Under the pieces are notes generated by a model. That model saw nothing but the letters and a program-made list of their open reading frames with translations. It made no database searches and had not been told where the DNA came from. This document shows, piece by piece, positions 1 through 11,195 of a stretch of 64,000 nt of DNA (position 1 is the stretch's first letter; every line of letters starts with the position of its first letter). The position numbers were made by a program, and so were the translations under genes. The DNA lies in assembly GCF_028389875.1 (NCBI RefSeq), contig NC_084675.1, forward strand, positions 19,244,412-19,308,411, written 5' to 3'. This stretch comes from Rhea pennata. Its lineage: Eukaryota; Chordata; Aves; Rheiformes; Rheidae.

Positions 1-411
1 AGATAAGCCAAGTACATAATTTTTGACTTTCACCAGCCCTCAGAAATATTTCTCGGATAGTAAAGTCACTAAAATTGAGAATTGGTCTCTTCCTCACTGA
101 AAAAAATCCCAAGAAATGTCCAGCATAGTAATCCCCAGGCAAAAGTTGGCCACACAGTCCCACAGTCATCCTTTAGCAAGCGGAGGGGAAGCAAGGACCA
201 CAAGACCTGCACGTGATGGATGTGTTAGACAGCCATTGCAAAGGGATGTAAGACAGCTGCAGCTGGTGTGTATAATTATGCAGAGAAGCCAACGAATATA
301 AAGCATGAGAAAGTTCTACCATTATGAGTATGTTTATAGGCTACGAATATTATTTACCACTTTCACTTGCATTACAGCAGCTTTTCTCTATTATTTTTCC
401 TCTGTTTCCTC

Positions 412-645
412 TGCTGGGGTGGGCGCTACCCAGCCGCGCTGCTGGCAGCTCGCCGAACCCAGCCGCAGCGACCTGGCCCCGGGCGCAAACACGAACGGTT
501 CAGCGTTTCGGCAGAGCTCCCGGGGCCGGACCGGCCCTCGCGGTACCTTTGCCACGGATCGGGAGCAGTGAGCTTTGCCCAGGGCGGGCGCCGAGCCGCG
601 CTCTCGGAGCCGGGCGCTCCGCGGGCGTAGTGCCGTCAGCAAGAT
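412..645. promoter_or_regulatory. CpG-rich block at the left edge
   Basis: GC-rich stretch dense in CG dinucleotides in otherwise AT-rich flanks. No coding frame in it resembles a protein I know. It could be the promoter of the first NAT gene or of a gene lying off the left end. Confidence 0.4.
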
Positions 646-1604
646 CCGTCCCTGTGGGGTTTTTTATTTTTATTTATTTTTTTTTCAGCAAAGGATGATT
701 CCGTACGGCCTCCAGTTTCAGTCTGCAGAGCTGAAATGCCTACGGTGTCATTGTGGCAGTGGCACATATATATATTATACACAGCGGGCATATATATTAT
801 ATATATGTATATATGAGAATGAATGAGACTTAGCTCGGGAAAATGCAGGCAAAATGTTCGGAGAGAAAACCAGGATGAAACACCCTGAAAGCACGGTGAG
901 CCCTTTGTGTTAGTGCTTCATATTCATTACTGCTTTGCAAATCTTATCTTCAACACCGTGGCATCCTTGGGTGCTAATTTTGGGCAAAGATCAAAGAAGA
1001 CACGCTGTTGTCTCACTTCTCTCTTTCTCTCACTTTTTTTTTCTTTCTCTCTCCTTTTTTTTTTTTTTTTTTTTTTTGCATTCTGTGAAACTTAGGGAAA
1101 TAAAGCAATGCACAGAAATTACAAAGAGTAAATTAGGCAAAGGCAGCAGTGTTGACGTTCTCGCACATGCTGACTGGGGTGAGGGGGCTGCAACCGTGCG
1201 GAAATCTTGCTACTTTTAGGGAAAAGTGGAAGATCCTTCTCCAATTAAATCCATTGCAACATTCCCCACACTCCCCCAACAACAAGGAACCGAATACCTG
1301 GGAAAAATATCTATTATCCTTAGGCATACGGCCAGCTACTGAAACAGAAAATACCTTTTCTTCTTCACAAGCTCAAACTAGCCGCTGCAGGAAGCATTTC
1401 AGCGGCGAGACCGTGCAGCCACCGCCGTGCCCGCAGCGAAGGGCTTGCGAAGGCGGATGGTGGCAGCGCTGCGGGTGTCTGCTAGCTCGCTCCAGCGCTT
1501 GCCGCGCTCCACCCTTTTTTTTTTTTTTTTCCCTCCTCCCTTGCAGCTTTTGCAATCTGACAGAGGAGAGTGAAAGCGAGTTGAGGGAAAAGACATTCCC
1601 CGAA

Positions 1605-1749
1605 GAGCAGCTGCAGACAGGTCTCGGTCCGCGCCCGCGCTAGGTGCAGGACGCGCAGCCACAGCACCTGCTTTAGCCTAAACAAACAGACAAAAAAAAA
1701 AACCCAAACAAACCCAGGAGAGACATTTGCTGCTGAACTGATTTTGCAG
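1605..1749 (+). other. Candidate 5' non-coding exon of NAT copy 1
   Basis: Sequence ends in TTTTGCAG followed by GTAAGACC at 1750, a near-consensus donor, about 1.27 kb before the coding-exon acceptor. The 5' boundary is not visible and is set here only roughly. GC-rich DNA just upstream (about 1380-1660) could be its promoter. Inference from splice signals only. Confidence 0.35.
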
Positions 1750-2159
1750 GTAAGACCTTTTCTAAACCCAGTGTTTTGATAGCCAAGTGCTTCCTAAACA
1801 GGAAGTTAAAGACGTGCTAAGGCAAAACGCTGCGGAGCAGCAGGCAGGCGCCTCCGCGACGGTGCAGCAGACCTGCTGGCTTATTTACCGGGCTGGCAGC
1901 CTCCAGCTGATCGGGCATTCGGGGCAGCTGCCTTATGTCAGATACCGCCGCTGGGATGGAGAGACCCCCCCAAACCCTTGCACCAATACGGTTCTTCCTT
2001 TAAATAGGAATTAATACAAATGTTTTCCCTACTTCTGCCAAAAGAAAGGGGAAGAGGTCATGGCTGGTGAGGCTGCTTTAAAGCGTCATCTGGCAAAAAC
2101 GACACTTCCGAAAAAAACATAATCATCGATAAAGATAAATAAAGTTGTCCTTCTGGTGC

Positions 2160-2960
2160 TGTGGGGAAAAGCTCGGAAACCAGCCCAAAGCGGAGCGAGG
2201 AGGATCCCCGGGAGAGGAACGTGGTGCGTGCCCCCGCGGGGCCGTGAGGCAGCCTGCATCTTGCGGCCGGGTCGCTGGCCCTGGCGCAGTCGTTACAGAT
2301 TTCTGAACCTTTGTAGCCTAAATTTTAGGTGACGGGGGGGGGGGGAGGGGGGGTTGCCAGACCGGCAACGCCTCCTGCTTGTGCCGGGAAATGGTACCGA
2401 GTGGACCTCTGGCTTTTTTGCTGCTGAAAGGATCTGTCCAAAACCCCCGGGCGATTTGGTGCGTGCCGTTTTTCACTCTAGGGATAATTTAAACCCACCT
2501 ACCTTGCCTGCTTCTTGTAATTTTAACCGAAGATGCGTAAACGGGACTTCAGAACATTTTGGGGTCTCTTGGGCCGATAACCTGTACAGAACTCGGAGCC
2601 CTCTGAAATCTCATGGTGCCCGGATGGGAATAACGAGCTCCCCCGGCGGCATCAAAATCCCGTCCCGCTGCCGAGGGGCTGGGAAAGCCGGAGCGGGCAG
2701 GGCAGGAAACCCCGAGGCAGGCCGGCTCCAGCCCGGGCAGGGAGGGTTTCCCTGCAGGGTCTGGGGAGGCTCCGAGCACAGCCGGAGCCCCTGGTCACAG
2801 CTCTCAGAGACGCAATTAAAAATAACATTTGTGCCCCTCAGCAGCGTCCCCTCGGCTCCTGGCAGCGCCGGCGCAGCTGGCCTCGGCAGGGCTGTTAGTC
2901 CAACCCGGCCTCTCCCGAGCAGGCTGCTCGTACCGACCAGGGCCCCGCGATAACGATCCT
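2160..2960. other. GC-rich stretch upstream of NAT copy 1
   Basis: Moderately CpG-rich DNA leading into the NAT copy 1 coding exon, including a G-run at 2334-2353. A plus-strand open frame at 2354-2953 runs through it, but its composition (Gly/Pro/Arg/Ala) is what GC-rich DNA gives by chance. No function assigned. Confidence 0.4.
2334..2353 (+). repeat. Poly-G tract, G12-A-G7
   Basis: Twenty bases of almost pure G, about 0.7 kb before the NAT copy 1 start, capable of forming a G-quadruplex. Such runs are also prone to length errors in sequencing. Confidence 0.9.
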
Positions 2961-3004
2961 TCCGTCACTTCCAGCACGAGCCGCTGATTTTTTTTTTTTT
3001 TTTT

Positions 3005-3020
3005 CTTACCCTTCTTTCAG
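3005..3020 (+). promoter_or_regulatory. 3' splice acceptor before NAT copy 1 coding exon
   Basis: A run of T followed by CTTACCCTTCTTTCAG ends 7 bases before the start codon. It implies at least one upstream non-coding exon and explains why the coding frame needs no further exon. The best donor seen upstream is CAG|GTAAGA at 1750. Confidence 0.8.
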
Positions 3021-3027
3021 ACGCAAC

Positions 3028-3900
3028 ATGGACATCAAGGAGTATTTTGCCAGAATTTCTTACCAGGGTGCCTACGATAAAACGGATCTGGATACCTTAA
3101 CGGGGATATTCCAGCACCACATCCGCGCGGTGCCTTTTGAAAACCTCAGCATCCACTGCGGCGAGCGCGTGGAGCTGGACCTGGAGCCGGTCTACCACAA
3201 GATCGTGAGGAGGAACCGCGGCGGCTGGTGCATGGAAAACAACCACCTCTTGTCCTGGGCCCTGAAAACTCTAGGCTATAACGTCACGCTTTTGGGCGCA
3301 AAAGTTTATGTCCCAGAGTACGATGCGTACGCTGATGAGATCGATCATCTTCTGCTCAGGGTGGTCCTTCATGGCAAATCCTACATTGTGGACGGAGGCT
3401 TTGGGCTGGCCTACCAGCTCTGGCAGCCCATGGAGCTGGTTTCGGGGAAAGATCAGCCTCAGACTCCCGGCACCTTTCGCTTCCTGGAAGAAGATGGGAC
3501 CTGGTACTTTGAGAAAGTAAAAAGGAAGCAGTATGTCCCCAACCAAAGCATTTCTTCTTCTCACAATGTGGAAAAAGAAGTTTGCCGTCGAATTTATCTC
3601 TTTACTCTTCAGCCACGAGACATCGAAGAGTTCAGGTCCTGCAACCTGCACCTGCAGACAGCGCCAGACTCCCTCTTTGTTACCAAGTCTATCTGCAGCT
3701 TGCAGACCTCCGATGGCATCCGGGCTTTGATTGGGTGGAAACTCACGGAGATGAAGTACAACTATAAGGATAATATGGATCTGGTGGAAATCAGAATCCT
3801 TGCAGATGAAGAAATAGAGAAAACGCTGAAAGAGAAATTCAACATAACACTAGATAAGAAATTTGTACCCATCAATACTAGCAGGTTGTCTCTATTCTAA
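3028..3900 (+). CDS. NAT: Arylamine N-acetyltransferase, copy 1 of 3
   Basis: Cytosolic enzyme that moves an acetyl group from acetyl-CoA to arylamines, hydrazines and N-hydroxyarylamines by a ping-pong mechanism through an acetyl-cysteine. The frame encodes 290 residues, the usual vertebrate NAT length. The catalytic triad is visible: Cys68 in RGGWC, His107 in DEIDHLLL and Asp122 in YIVDGGFG. The N-terminal motif FENLSIHCGE (residues 38-47) and the SGKDQPQ segment near 139-145 are also family hallmarks. The start lies 7 bases after a splice acceptor (polypyrimidine tract ending in CAG at 3020) and has A at -3 and G at +4. The whole reading frame is in one exon, as in mammalian NAT1/NAT2. Pocket residues 125/127/129 are F/L/Y. 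The tail ends NTSRLSLF and lacks the common -TI ending. The 5' half is markedly richer in G/C third positions than the other two copies. I cannot say which chicken isozyme (liver, NAT-3 or NAT-10) it matches. Confidence 0.96.
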   Translation: MDIKEYFARISYQGAYDKTDLDTLTGIFQHHIRAVPFENLSIHCGERVELDLEPVYHKIVRRNRGGWCMENNHLLSWALKTLGYNVTLLGAKVYVPEYDAYADEIDHLLLRVVLHGKSYIVDGGFGLAYQLWQPMELVSGKDQPQTPGTFRFLEEDGTWYFEKVKRKQYVPNQSISSSHNVEKEVCRRIYLFTLQPRDIEEFRSCNLHLQTAPDSLFVTKSICSLQTSDGIRALIGWKLTEMKYNYKDNMDLVEIRILADEEIEKTLKEKFNITLDKKFVPINTSRLSLF

Positions 3901-3913
3901 CTCACCGCCTGAT

Positions 3914-3919
3914 ATTAAA
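3914..3919 (+). terminator. Possible poly(A) signal of NAT copy 1 (ATTAAA)
   Basis: The common variant hexamer ATTAAA lies 14 bases after the stop codon. This would give a very short 3' UTR. An AATAAA at about 4944 is an alternative that would give a 1 kb 3' UTR. Confidence 0.3.
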
Positions 3920-3920
3920 T

Positions 3921-6640
3921 ACAATCTTTCCCCCTATTTTTGACAACCACTAAAGGTTAGGCTTTCTCTTTCCCTCTACCCCAGCGTAAGGCAGAACATA
4001 TTAGCATGAATCTGGATCAGAAATTGATTTTCACAACTGTTGCAGCATCCCTCCTTGGTTCAGTACAAATAATTTCCTCCCGGCTCAATCAAATCACTCC
4101 CATTCTGTTCATGCGTAGCTGGAAGCAGGCTCTGCCATTCCCTTCTCCTTTCATCTCTTAAAAGCTTTTCCCACTAAACCTGGCAGGGTGGGGAACCCAG
4201 GCAGTATGTCTCTTTCCTTATTACTTTGCACTGCCACCTGGGGAAACCATACCTGCATCTTAAATGACTGCCATATTCTTTCTGTAATTTAATAGCTGGA
4301 AAAACAAAGACGTTCAGGGTTCAGTTTGGTACAGCAAGCTGAAGCCTGCGCTCTTTGCTCTTCCATTCGTAACACCCCTTCACGCTGCCACCATGCAGCT
4401 CCGCACTTAGGACATACAGGGCAAATACTTACAGAGGGGCTAGTTATGGCCTAAATCTGATGATCAGAAACATCAGGAGACAATTTGGCCACGTTTTGAT
4501 GTTACACAACTCCCATTCTCTCAGTGACGTATCCCAAAAGCAGTAATTCTGGCGCTCACTTTGGATCTGAAGTGCCTCCTATGCAGTTTGTCTGCAAAAT
4601 CCAGCAGTGGACTGCTAGGAATGCGTCCTGCGCTCACAGGGGTGTTCTTCCTACTCGGAATATTATTGCACATTAATTGCTGTGGCTGAATTCAAATTCA
4701 TGCACAGCAGGATTTTTCCAAAACATATCTGTTCTACTGAAGAAGTGTTTGCAGTGATGCTAATTATATTGATATAAGGAGAAAGGATAAATCTTCATCA
4801 GATACCTAAAGGCTAACATTTTTAGGATGAGAAGTTACTCAAATGTAATCACATTGCCCTTTGAGATGATGCTTGATGTTGCTCTATGTGCAAATCACAG
4901 AAGCATTACAACTACGCACTTATAATTAAGTAAATTACAATTCAATAAAAAAATCAAATATCGTGAACTACAAATATTCAGTTGTTTCTTTTCTGCAAAC
5001 TACGATTTCTTCCAAAGTAAAAATTTTCAAAGATCCTTCATTAATCACTGCAGTTGTCCTGATTATGTGTTTTTGTAGATAAGGCTTTTTAAAATACAAT
5101 AGCCTCACGGTCCCTTTTTTATTTTGTTATGCAATGTATGTGGCTTCCTACAACTAGCAATCTGTGTACTAGTTAATAAAAAGTGCTGCTGTTCTGCATA
5201 CTCAGAATATGTTTCCCAGAGACACAGTAAGTCCCCCAAATCCCCCTCCTCCTGGTGTCAAACACGTCCGGATGTGCTTGGCTGCATGTTAATAGTCACT
5301 TATAGCAAACCAGGCTCTCCCCCTGCCTAGGGTGGGCGGAAATGAAATGTTAATGGTGACCCTGTAGCAGATTGCGGAGGAAACTGGGGCTCCTTATAGT
5401 GTGGCCAGCAGCTTTCAACACCGATGGGCAGAGGAAATTGTCCGGGGATCTGGCTCGTCGTGGAAGGATGTGAAAGCTGTGGCCTCCTTCAGCACTTTAG
5501 CAGCCCCAGGGTACGGAAAAAGCTGCACCAACCCTGTCGCGCTTATCCTTATCCTGGCAGCGCATCAGGAGCAGAGGCCAAAACCCTCGGCCAGGCTGTG
5601 GAAAGACACGGGCAGGAGGGACGGCTGCGGGCTCCGAGGTGGCTCACGGGTAGCTGGTTACGTCTATTGGCCAGACATCCAACACGTGAAGGGCAAAGAA
5701 TAATTAATGAAAATGCCTTGCTTTCAGCTGACTCATCCCCTCGAACCCCTGCCCCGGCCGCTCTTCTCCCCGCTCCGCAGCCCAGCTCAGCGCCGCTGCT
5801 GCTCGCAGCCCCCGTGCCCCTTGCTCAGTGCTCGCAGGGCGGCAGATCTTATCGCTGAGCGATCGCACGAAGCTCGAAGCTCACAGTTGGAACGGAGGAA
5901 AGAATCCCTCAGTCTCAGATTTCACTAGTTTGCTTTTTTTCTTATCACTGAGTCAGGAGGCAAATTCTTAAAGGCACTGCAGGCTTAGGGAGCGCAGCAG
6001 CTCCGGGGAGCAGCATCCTCGCTGCGACCGAGGGGACCTGGGCAGCCCAATGCCCTTGGAAATCTGGCCTTGCTGCTTTGGGGCTTTGGTAGCAGCCGCG
6101 AGGAACAACTCAGAGCTGGTGCTTAACTCAACAGCTGCCACCCACGGCTAGTAGATCAATGACCTCCTTGGCTCGAATGAGCAGCTCTCCGCCGTAAGGA
6201 GTTTCCCGCAGGGGTTCTGGCCACACCAGTGTCAACGGCACAGGCTGCATCATCAGAAGTTGCCGTGTTGTTTTGCTGCTGCATGGGAGCAAAAAGCAAG
6301 CTGCTTCTGCAGAGACCTGCAGAGCACAGGGCTATAACCACCTTCAGGGGTTACTCACACTCCTCAAACTGTATTTCTCCCTTGTCTTCCTGGAGGGCTT
6401 TGATTCTCCACCAGTAACACGGGAGGTTTAAGCCTACTCAGTACTGTAAGCTCTTCAGGGAACAGCTTGTCTTCCAGCTCTTTTTACGGCACCTAACACG
6501 ATGAATTGCATGACTGTTTTTTTTTTTTTTTTCCCCACACACGATGCCTTTTCAAGGAAAACAATAAAGCCATCACAGCAGAAAATACTATAAAAGAAAA
6601 AACTAAGTCCCCATTCTGCTGGTTCTGCTAGAGGCTAATG
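3921..6640. other. Intergenic DNA between NAT copies 1 and 2, first part
   Basis: No coding exon recognised. AT-rich to about 5.2 kb, then patchily GC-rich (about 5580-5870). Open frames here are short and do not resemble known proteins. Confidence 0.5.
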
Positions 6641-6649
6641 CCACCAGTG

Positions 6650-6760
6650 CCAGGAAGTAAAAGGGAAGCTGGAGCTTTAAGAACAGAGTTCCCAGTGCAA
6701 ACACTCCTGGGAACTTTGGAGCAATCCAGCACAGAAAGCCCAACGCTTGCTGGCTCGGAG
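6650..6760 (+). other. Candidate 5' non-coding exon of NAT copy 2
   Basis: Ends in GGCTCGGAG followed by GTAAGTCC at 6761, a near-perfect donor, about 2.7 kb upstream of the copy 2 acceptor. The left edge is arbitrary. A second possible donor (CCGG|GTGAGC at 7737) sits inside the CpG-rich block downstream, so alternative first exons are possible. Confidence 0.35.
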
Positions 6761-7239
6761 GTAAGTCCCCAGGGGTCTGCTTTTTAACTTGATCTTGTGG
6801 GCGCAGGTCAGGCAGCTTGGAAAAGCCTCTTGCGTGTATCTGCGTTGCCCGTGCTTAGCCCTGGAGGCACGTTAGCAAGGGAGAAATGACCACCCCCAGG
6901 GCCACCACCATGAACTGCAGCATGAGGACATTGTCCGAGTGCAAAGAGCAGGTGCTGAGACTTAAACTTCCCCATTTATGCTGAGCCAGAGCGTATGAAA
7001 AACCCCGCTATTGCCTCACACACAACGTAGCTTAAAATCAAACAAATTGGACTGGCATGTGCAAGGGAAACATACCTTGGAAGCCCGTCGCGAATTCTAG
7101 CAGCGAGGAACAATTTCTGCTATTCGTTCTAATTATGAAAAGATACAGATATCCCCAGGGACGTTTGCAGTCGGGCAGAACTAATGTCTGAATCTTGCTA
7201 CTCACCGAGCTGATCCTATGAACGTGCATGAACGCTGAA

Positions 7240-7920
7240 CGGAATTGGGCTGCCGTGGGAGCGAAAGCAAACACGAGCGAGAGCTGAGTGGGTATTTGGG
7301 CAGCCCAGCTTTGGCACGCAAACCATCCCGTACGCAAAGGCTCGCTCTCTGTTTCAGGGCCATCGCTAACGCGGGACGAACAACGGCGCAGAGCGGCCCA
7401 AAGCGCGACGAGAAGGAGAGCTGCCGCCGGGAAACTCGGGAGAGCAAGCGCTGCGCTCCGCACGGCTGCCGTCGGGCCGCGGCCACCGACACCAGCGATT
7501 TTGCACGGCGGGTTTGTCGTATTAACCCCCCTTTTGTATTAATGGAGATCAGAACCCCTTTGGTCAGCCACCCCGAGGGACTTCACGGCCGGGAGGAGCA
7601 CGGCGCTGGCTGGCTTTTTGCGGCGCTCTTCCCGCGGGCGTGTTTTATAGGGCTGCAGCCAACGCTTTCACCAACGCTTTCGCGGGGGACCGGCGATGCT
7701 CTTGTCTCATCGCCGGCTCCGGGCGAGGTCCACCGGGTGAGCGCCGGTGGTGAGGCCCTGCCGGGCGCGGGGCTTTAGCTTGATGCCGGCACGGCGGAGA
7801 TGTTTCTATCCGGTTATGCAGAACGGCTGGAAACGGCGGCAGGGCGAGCCCGTCCGCCGGGGAGGGAGCGAGGGCTTCCCGCAAGCACGGTTACCAAGGA
7901 GACCCTGCCCTGGTCCTGAA
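7240..7920. promoter_or_regulatory. CpG-rich block between NAT copies 1 and 2
   Basis: About 0.7 kb of GC-rich DNA dense in CG dinucleotides, 1.5-2.2 kb upstream of the NAT copy 2 coding exon. It contains a possible donor CCGG|GTGAGC at 7737 that could splice to the copy 2 acceptor at 9432. The overlapping open frames on both strands (up to 177 codons) are Arg/Ala/Pro-rich and look like composition artefacts. Likely a promoter for copy 2 (inference). Confidence 0.4.
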
Positions 7921-9437
7921 AGGAGATGGGAGAAAAGCACAAAATGCAGCGTCAAAGCCCCATTACTGTGTTTTCATGTGGTCCCTTAGGTTCTTTTGAA
8001 GTGAAAATGTTTATTTCTTATTCCCTTAGTGGGACAGTTCTCTGCTTTATTGCATTTTCCCATGGTTTTGCATCACGCAGCCTGCATCCTGCTCCTAGCG
8101 CCCGTCAGAAACAGTAGGATGAAGCCAAGTGAGTTATGCCACTGACACGGAGTTTGGGGTGAAAGTCTAGAGATGAGGTCACCTGATGCGCCCACCTGCC
8201 AGGGCAGGCGTTTCTGCCCAGCTGTTTGAGGTGGGATTTCCCAAAGCTCTGGGCACTCGCGCAGCTGCTTGCAGGCAAACGGAGCTAAACTCCCGGTCGT
8301 TTCTGCTGGAGCTGCTGGGCCAGCGCCGAAACTACTAGCAGGAAAGTCGTTTCTCCCTCGTAATCTACAGCAAGTGCTTTTTGGAAAATCCTCCCAAGAA
8401 TGTGGGATCAATTTCAAGGAAATCCTCAGACTTTTCAGAAATTAATGCAGACCTTAGCAGATTGTGAACAGTTCTGGGAAAAAAAAAAACATCCTTGCAT
8501 GGAAAAATGCCAAATTAAAGCTAAATTAAGGGCAAAACAAATCTTTGTAGGTTGCAGATGAGTCAGTGGATTAGTAACGTTCTCAGGAGCCTTTTGCATC
8601 TTGGCCACGCAGTCAGTAGAAAAGAGAGTCGCTTTCTGCTAAGGAAGAGAAGCAGATCAGGGCCGTGACATAAAACATGTCCAATCAGCTCCAACTGCCA
8701 CCTTTGGTTTGTAAAAGCCAAAGCAGAAAGCCACCAAATATGCCTTGAATATATTCTTAATAATTGTCAATTCCTCTGACCCTGGAAGTAGAAAAATTGA
8801 CTTTTTTTTTTCCTTTTTCATCAACAGCCAAGGTCAAAGCTCTGCCTGAACTCAACAGGGAAACCAAAGAGATTAAGAAAACAACAATCTACTTCACATG
8901 AGAGCTTGTCTAAAATGGTGACACACTGAGAAGTTAATCCCCCTTAGCTAAAACTGTGAATGTAAAACCTTCTAGTTAAATTACCTGAGCGATAAGTAAA
9001 GAATTGCTTACCTGCTACTGTAAGAAGAAACAGTACAAAATCGTGGCGACTTTTATTCCAGTATAGTCTGCAGACCTGTTGTTTGTCAGTTTTATAATTT
9101 TTTTGTCGCCTGTCATCACACCAAAGGTTCTGCTGTGCTAAGCGCTGCAGGTGCCTACAATACAGAGAGCTACTTGAGCTGAAGAAATTTTCGGAGAGCT
9201 AAAGCATTTTTCTCACCTGCTCCTATCCTTATCTCTCTTTTTTAAAAAGAAATACAGACGATACTAGCAGCTCTAGACTATTTTCACCTCCTATCAAGGG
9301 CAGAGGTTTCTTTCAGATACTAGGCAGAAAGCACAGGGTACCTTTGCTGGCTGCTTAACCGGTGCTACAGAAATAGGAGTGAATCCCTTGAGAGCCATCC
9401 AACAGTAACCAGCTCTTTTTCTGCTCACACAGGCAAA

Positions 9438-10325
9438 ATGAACATTCAAGAATATTTCTCAAGAATTTCTTATCATGGGTCCCATAAGGATGCAGACTTG
9501 AAAACCTTAACAGTCATCTTCCAGCACCATGTCCAGGCGATTCCTTTTGAAAATCTCAGCATGCACTGTGGGGAGAGCATTGATCTGGATTTGGAACCTA
9601 TTTACAACAAGATTGTGAGAAAGAAACGTGGTGGATGGTGCCTGGAAAACAACTACCTTTTATTTTGGGCTTTGCAAAGAATAGGATATGACGTCTCTAT
9701 TCTTGGAGGCAATAGTTATGATCCAGCAGAGAAAACATACACCACCAACATAAATCATGTCCTACTGAAGGTAGTGATCGATGGCAATCCCTACATTGTA
9801 GACGGTGGTTTTGGTGGCATCTATCAAATATGGCAGCCAATGATGTTGATTTCTGGGAAGGATCAACCTCAGATTCCTGGCATCTTTCGCTTCACAGAGG
9901 ACAATGGTATATGGTACCTTGAGAAAATAAAAAGGAAGAATTATATTTCAGAACAAAGTGCCCCTTCGACTGATACTCCAGAAACAGGGAAGATCAGAAA
10001 AATGTGTTCTTTCACTCTTGAGCCACGACATATGAATGACTTCCAGGAGCTAAACACATACCTACAGACGTCTCCGGACACCTTATTTCGGAAAAAGTCA
10101 ATCTGCTCTCTCCAGACCACTGAAGGGGTTTGTGCCTTAGTTGGATGGACCTTCACCGAGGTGAAGTACAACTACATGGAGGACATGGACCTGGTGAAGA
10201 TCACAACTCTTACAGATGAAGAGGTTGAGAAGACACTGAAAGATAAATTCAATATAACCTTAGCGAACAAACTTATACCAGTAAATGTTCGTGGCCTGCC
10301 ACCTAATTTAGTGGATATGCTCTAA
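9438..10325 (+). CDS. NAT: Arylamine N-acetyltransferase, copy 2 of 3
   Basis: Second intact NAT paralogue, 295 residues, five longer than its neighbours. Cys68 (RGGWC), His107 (NINHVLL) and Asp122 (YIVDGGFG) are all present, so the acetyl-CoA-dependent chemistry should be intact. The start codon follows a splice acceptor (CTCACACAG ending at 9432) by only five bases, so this is again the single coding exon of a gene with an upstream non-coding exon. Pocket residues 125/127/129 are F/G/Y, and residue 93 is Ser where the other copies have Val. The C terminus runs on as RGLPPNLVDML instead of stopping near residue 290. In this family the tail packs near the active-site and CoA cleft, so a longer tail may alter substrate access (inference). 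Codon use is A/T-rich compared with copy 1. ATTAAA/AATAAA signals lie downstream, the clearest at 11190. Confidence 0.96.
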   Translation: MNIQEYFSRISYHGSHKDADLKTLTVIFQHHVQAIPFENLSMHCGESIDLDLEPIYNKIVRKKRGGWCLENNYLLFWALQRIGYDVSILGGNSYDPAEKTYTTNINHVLLKVVIDGNPYIVDGGFGGIYQIWQPMMLISGKDQPQIPGIFRFTEDNGIWYLEKIKRKNYISEQSAPSTDTPETGKIRKMCSFTLEPRHMNDFQELNTYLQTSPDTLFRKKSICSLQTTEGVCALVGWTFTEVKYNYMEDMDLVKITTLTDEEVEKTLKDKFNITLANKLIPVNVRGLPPNLVDML

Positions 10326-11189
10326 TTCTAGCATTGTGCAAGATGGATCTTTAAATACTCGATATAAAAATTTCTAAAATTAACATTAATAACATATTAA
10401 GCTGATTCTAAAGTTCAGCTGTTCAGATGAACACAATGCCTGGTAAATTTAAGCATATCATTAATTACCTCCCTATATCCATTTCATTTTTTTTAACTTC
10501 TTCTGTACAAACTGAGATACCTTTAATTTGCTTGTATGGAAATTGCCTTTTGACTCCATTAAATTTTGTTTCACCTCTCTGGCTTTCATTTTATTTCTGA
10601 TATATTTTTGTGGCAAAGGAAACCAATATGATATATAAGGAGAAACTGTATTACCCATTTTACACAAAAGACATCTAATGTTTTTTGGTATGATAGCCCA
10701 TCTCCTCCTCAACATAGTTTTATGAATTATTCACTTTCTTGAACAGTCTGAAATAGAGAATTGAGATGATTTTGGCCTTCAGAGAATCCATGATAAATGA
10801 GAGGTTAAGCCTTTCTTAAAACAAGCCACTCTGGAGGTGCTGATGAGCCGATGCTGAAAATAAGTTGAAAGACTTGTGTTCTATTACCTTACCTCAAACT
10901 GACTTCCAGTGAGCTAGTTATGCAAGGACACTTACAAAAAAATGCTCTGCGAGTGTCCAAATTTAGTTACTTGCAGCATGTTTTTTCTGTTTCTCTGAAA
11001 TCTAAACAAAGCCAACAAGAGCTGATGCTCTTCAATAGTTCTTAAAAATCATGCATTTAGAATCAAAAATGTAAACAAACAAAATTAGATCAACCTTTGA
11101 AAAATATAGTCTAAACATTCTGAGGCCTAACTTTTCTCTGACGTCAAATGGGCACTGCAATATTGTAGACAAAAAGCTTTATATTTTTT

Positions 11190-11195
11190 AATAAA
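11190..11195 (+). terminator. Possible poly(A) signal of NAT copy 2 (AATAAA)
   Basis: Canonical AATAAA in an AT-rich stretch 865 bases after the copy 2 stop. An ATTAAA nearer the gene (about 10558) is also possible. Confidence 0.25.

Noticed and set aside
1149-1643. 164-codon plus-strand open frame left of NAT copy 1
   Set aside because: Composition is random-like, runs through a T16 tract (poly-Phe), and shows no family motif.
2354-2953. 199-codon plus-strand frame just before NAT copy 1
   Set aside because: GC-rich DNA gives long frames by chance; Gly/Arg/Pro-rich with no domain, and it ends before the NAT splice acceptor.
3271-3651. 126-codon minus-strand frame inside NAT copy 1
   Set aside because: Antisense shadow of the NAT coding exon; a similar shadow lies in copy 3.
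7245-7778. 177-codon frame in the CpG-rich block
   Set aside because: Overlaps several other frames on both strands, Arg/Ala-rich; no recognisable protein.
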